Shown here one piece after another: positions 61,865 through 64,000 of a stretch of 64,000 nt of DNA. The stretch lies in the NCBI RefSeq assembly GCF_000745475.1, contig NZ_JQJJ01000009.1:124001-188000 (forward strand), in the 5' to 3' direction. A program made the translations under genes and the position numbers. Every line of letters starts with the position of its first letter. The stretch's first letter is position 1. The notes beneath the pieces were generated by a model. That model was given only the letters and a program-made list of their open reading frames with translations, was not told the origin of the DNA and did not search any database. The DNA comes from Allobosea sp. UNC402CLCol (lineage in GTDB: Bacteria; Pseudomonadota; Alphaproteobacteria; Rhizobiales; Beijerinckiaceae).

Positions 61865-63086
61865 ATGTCGGCCTCGGCCCGTGCAGCAGGCGCGACAGCG
61901 CCAGGCCGACCAGCCCCGTCGCCAGCGTGACGGCGCCGAGCGTGGCGATCATGGGCGCGAGGCCGAAGGCGGCGAACAGGCTCGGCGCGGCAAGATAGCC
62001 GATGAGCGAACCGCCGAACACGGCGCACATCTGCAGGCGATAGACCTGTGCGATCCGCTGCGGCGGGAAATCGTGCTGGATGATGTGCAGAAGCGCCAGA
62101 TTTTCGAACGGGCCATTGACCGCGGCCAGCGCTGCGCAGGCCATCAAGGCCGCCGTATTCGGCGCGAAGGGCATCAGCAGCACGCCCAGCCCGAAGGTGA
62201 GCTTCGACATCACGAGCCACAGCAGCGGCCGCTTCGGCGTGATGCCGGCCAGGACGAGATTCGCGGCGAGATTGCCGGCGCCATAGGCGGTCATCATCAG
62301 GCTGTAGGCGGTCAGCGGCTCGGCGCTCGTCATGCGCAGATAAAGCGCCATGCCGAGCAGAACGCCCATCGACCAGGTGACGTTGCCGACGAAGTCGGCG
62401 ATGAGGCCGAAATGCATCAGGCGGTGATGCCGCACGGCACGCGCCCCGCCCATGATCGCGTCGAGCACCGACGACAGGCCGCGGCGCGTCTCGGGTGGCG
62501 CGGGCAACGGCGCCCCCTTCAGGGCGGCCCGGACGCCGAGCGCCGAGAGCAGGAACCCGCCGGCCGTGATGGCGAAGAACTGGCCGATCGGCACGAGGCC
62601 GTTGACGAGCGCGATCAGGCTGGGGCCGAGGATACGCGCCATGCGCCGCGTCGCGTCGAACAGCCCGTTGACGGCGTGGCGGATCGAGGTGCCGGGCGCC
62701 AGGATCGGCAGCGTCGCCTGCAAGGCGGGGTCATAGACTGAGGTGGCGAGCGCGACGGCGCCCGCGGTCACTGCGAGCAGGGGCAGGCTCATGAAGCCGA
62801 AGGCGCTCGCCGCCGCCAGCAGCAGGAGAAGCGCCGCCCGGAACAGGCTGACGCCGACCATCGTCGTCGCATGCCGCCAGCGATCGGTGAGGGCTCCGGC
62901 GAACAGGCTGCCGAAAAGCAGGGCGCCCGATTGCAACGCCGAGACATAGCCGGCGTCGCGGCCGATCAGCGAGGAGGCGATCCAGATCACCGCCACCATG
63001 TAGAATTCCGCACCGGTGGCGGAGAGCAACTGCGAAGACCAGAGCAGGCCGATGCGCTTGTCGCCCAGCGGTTTCAGGATGAACAT
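61863..63086 (-). CDS. MFS transporter
   Basis: This 407-aa integral membrane protein has about twelve helices. The N-terminal LGDKRIGLLWSSQLLSATGAEFYMVAVIWIAS, the loop GSLFAGALTDRWRHATTM (MFS motif A-like, with D-R-W-R) and the second-half GAGNLAANLVLAGITPKRPLL support the MFS_3/enterobactin exporter-like group. It is probably an exporter. Start at 63086 (MFILKPLGDK) is preferred; ATG 63125 is an alternative and would add 13 residues. No operon partner. Substrate unknown. Confidence 0.88.
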   Translation of the reverse strand: MFILKPLGDKRIGLLWSSQLLSATGAEFYMVAVIWIASSLIGRDAGYVSALQSGALLFGSLFAGALTDRWRHATTMVGVSLFRAALLLLLAAASAFGFMSLPLLAVTAGAVALATSVYDPALQATLPILAPGTSIRHAVNGLFDATRRMARILGPSLIALVNGLVPIGQFFAITAGGFLLSALGVRAALKGAPLPAPPETRRGLSSVLDAIMGGARAVRHHRLMHFGLIADFVGNVTWSMGVLLGMALYLRMTSAEPLTAYSLMMTAYGAGNLAANLVLAGITPKRPLLWLVMSKLTFGLGVLLMPFAPNTAALMACAALAAVNGPFENLALLHIIQHDFPPQRIAQVYRLQMCAVFGGSLIGYLAAPSLFAAFGLAPMIATLGAVTLATGLVGLALSRLLHGPRPT

Positions 63087-63199
63087 GAACAGGCGGGCCC
63101 CGGCGTGACCGGGGCTCGCTAGCATTCCCTGCCGCTCGACTCCAGTCGCGAGACTTCGGAAACCGCAGGTGATGTGCCGGGCGCCGGATAAGGGTGTCG

Positions 63200-64000
63200 T
63201 CAGAAGCCTTCCAGCACGATCTTGCCCTTCGCGCGGTTGCTCTCGATCAGCGCGTGAGCCCGTTTCAGATTGGCCGCGTTGATCGCGCCGAAATGCTCGC
63301 CGAGCGTCGTGCGGATCGTGCCGGCGTCGACGAGACGCGAGACCTCCGCCAGCAGCTTGCCCTGCTCTGCGATATCGGCCGTCTGGAACACAGGGCGGGT
63401 GAACATGAACTCCCAATGCAGCGAGAGGCTCTTGCGCTTCAGCAGGGTGACGTCGAGCGTCTTGGGATCATCGATCAGGCCGAGCCGCCCCTGCGGCGCC
63501 AGCAGCTCGACGATACCGGCGAGATGGGTGTCGGTATGCGTCGTCGAGAAGACGAAGGCCGGCGCGCCGAGGCCGAGCGCGGCGATCTGCTCCGGCAGCG
63601 CCTTGGTGTGGTCGACGACATGATGGGCGCCGAGCTCCTTGGCCCAGGCTTGCGTCTCGGGGCGGGAGGCGGTGGCGATCACCGTGACGTCGGTCAGCCG
63701 GCGCGCGAGCTGGATCGCGATCGAGCCGACGCCGCCGGCGCCGCCGACGATCACAAGCGCGTTCGCGGCGCCCGGCACCGCATCGCGGATCTTCAGCCGG
63801 TCGAACAGCATCTCCCAGGCGGTGATCGCGGTCAGCGGCAGCGCGGCGGCTTCCGCGAAGCCGAGCGAGGCGGGCTTCGGCCCGGCGATGCGCGCGTCGA
63901 CGAGGTGGAATTCGGCGTTGCTGCCGGGACGGTTGATCGCGCCGGCATAGAACACGGCATCTCCCGGCTTGAACCCGGTGACCTCGGAGCCGACCGCCTC
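63200..64000 (-). CDS. Zinc-binding alcohol dehydrogenase/quinone reductase-like protein (partial)
   Basis: The C-terminal 266 codons of an MDR-superfamily NADPH oxidoreductase, cut at the right edge. The frame is open to 64000, reading EAVGSEVTGFKPGDAVFYAGAIN, a typical GroES-domain end. Then AAALPLTAITAWEMLFDRLKI and the Rossmann motif IVGGAGGVGSIAIQLARRL, with AKELGAHHVVDH. No structural zinc-binding Cys cluster is visible, as in the quinone-reductase/ZADH-type subgroup. The N-terminus is outside the window. Confidence 0.88.
   Translation of the reverse strand, partial: EAVGSEVTGFKPGDAVFYAGAINRPGSNAEFHLVDARIAGPKPASLGFAEAAALPLTAITAWEMLFDRLKIRDAVPGAANALVIVGGAGGVGSIAIQLARRLTDVTVIATASRPETQAWAKELGAHHVVDHTKALPEQIAALGLGAPAFVFSTTHTDTHLAGIVELLAPQGRLGLIDDPKTLDVTLLKRKSLSLHWEFMFTRPVFQTADIAEQGKLLAEVSRLVDAGTIRTTLGEHFGAINAANLKRAHALIESNRAKGKIVLEGF

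Overview
The window is a GC-rich chromosomal segment from an alphaproteobacterium. It has metX-metW, a chorismate mutase/hisC/prephenate dehydrogenase block, a hut locus of the HutF type, dense short operons with ATGA and GTGA overlaps, and several families of intergenic palindromic repeats. Together these fit the order Hyphomicrobiales (Rhizobiales), and a Bosea-like genus is my best guess (inference, not proven). No phage, plasmid, transposase or CRISPR was found. Both ends cut genes: metW on the left and a quinone-reductase-like gene on the right.

Layout. 1-4.6 kb: methionine (metW, metX) and aromatic amino acid/histidine genes, followed by tRNA-Thr(CGT). 5.0-15.7 kb: a minus-strand cluster of four luciferase-like FMN monooxygenases, a flavin reductase, two GNAT acetyltransferases and an amino-acid ABC importer with two tandem binding proteins and a fused permease-ATPase. 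This content resembles the Bacillus ytmI-tcyJKLMN-ytmO-ytnJ type of S-modified cysteine salvage operon and is the most interesting system here. 16-21.4 kb: an unrecognised protein, an orphan peptide-binding protein, and a DMT exporter divergent from a MocR-type regulator. 22-28.6 kb: an amidohydrolase, a peptide-type ABC importer without ATPases, and an aspartoacylase-like zinc hydrolase. 28.7-30.8 kb: three envelope or secreted proteins around an AT-rich gap. 30.9-36.5 kb: a biotin-dependent acyl-CoA carboxylase divergent from an acyl-CoA dehydrogenase-TetR pair with a clear palindromic operator. 36.6-40.1 kb: an acetylpolyamine-deacetylase-like enzyme, acetoacetate decarboxylase and a ThDP enzyme.

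40.3-43.5 kb: an SsuABC/taurine-type importer with a Mug-like DNA glycosylase inserted in the gene order. 43.6-44.9 kb: a cyclopropane-fatty-acid-synthase-like methyltransferase. 44.9-47.2 kb: two divergent citrate-synthase paralogues, one with an N-terminal helix-turn-helix, sharing a promoter region that holds an inverted repeat. 47.4-55.5 kb: the complete hut locus (hutIHGU plus hutD on the minus strand, hutF-hutC on the plus strand) with two identical 17-bp operator-like sites in the divergent promoter. 55.6-64 kb: a glycine-zipper protein, a PRC-barrel protein, a transglutaminase-like protein, a DAG-kinase-like enzyme coupled to a PAP2 phosphatase, a pyridoxamine-oxidase-like protein, a small membrane protein, an aldehyde dehydrogenase, an MFS transporter and the partial oxidoreductase.

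Functions are assigned from motifs, length and gene order read by eye. No database search was possible, so substrates are inferences unless stated otherwise.
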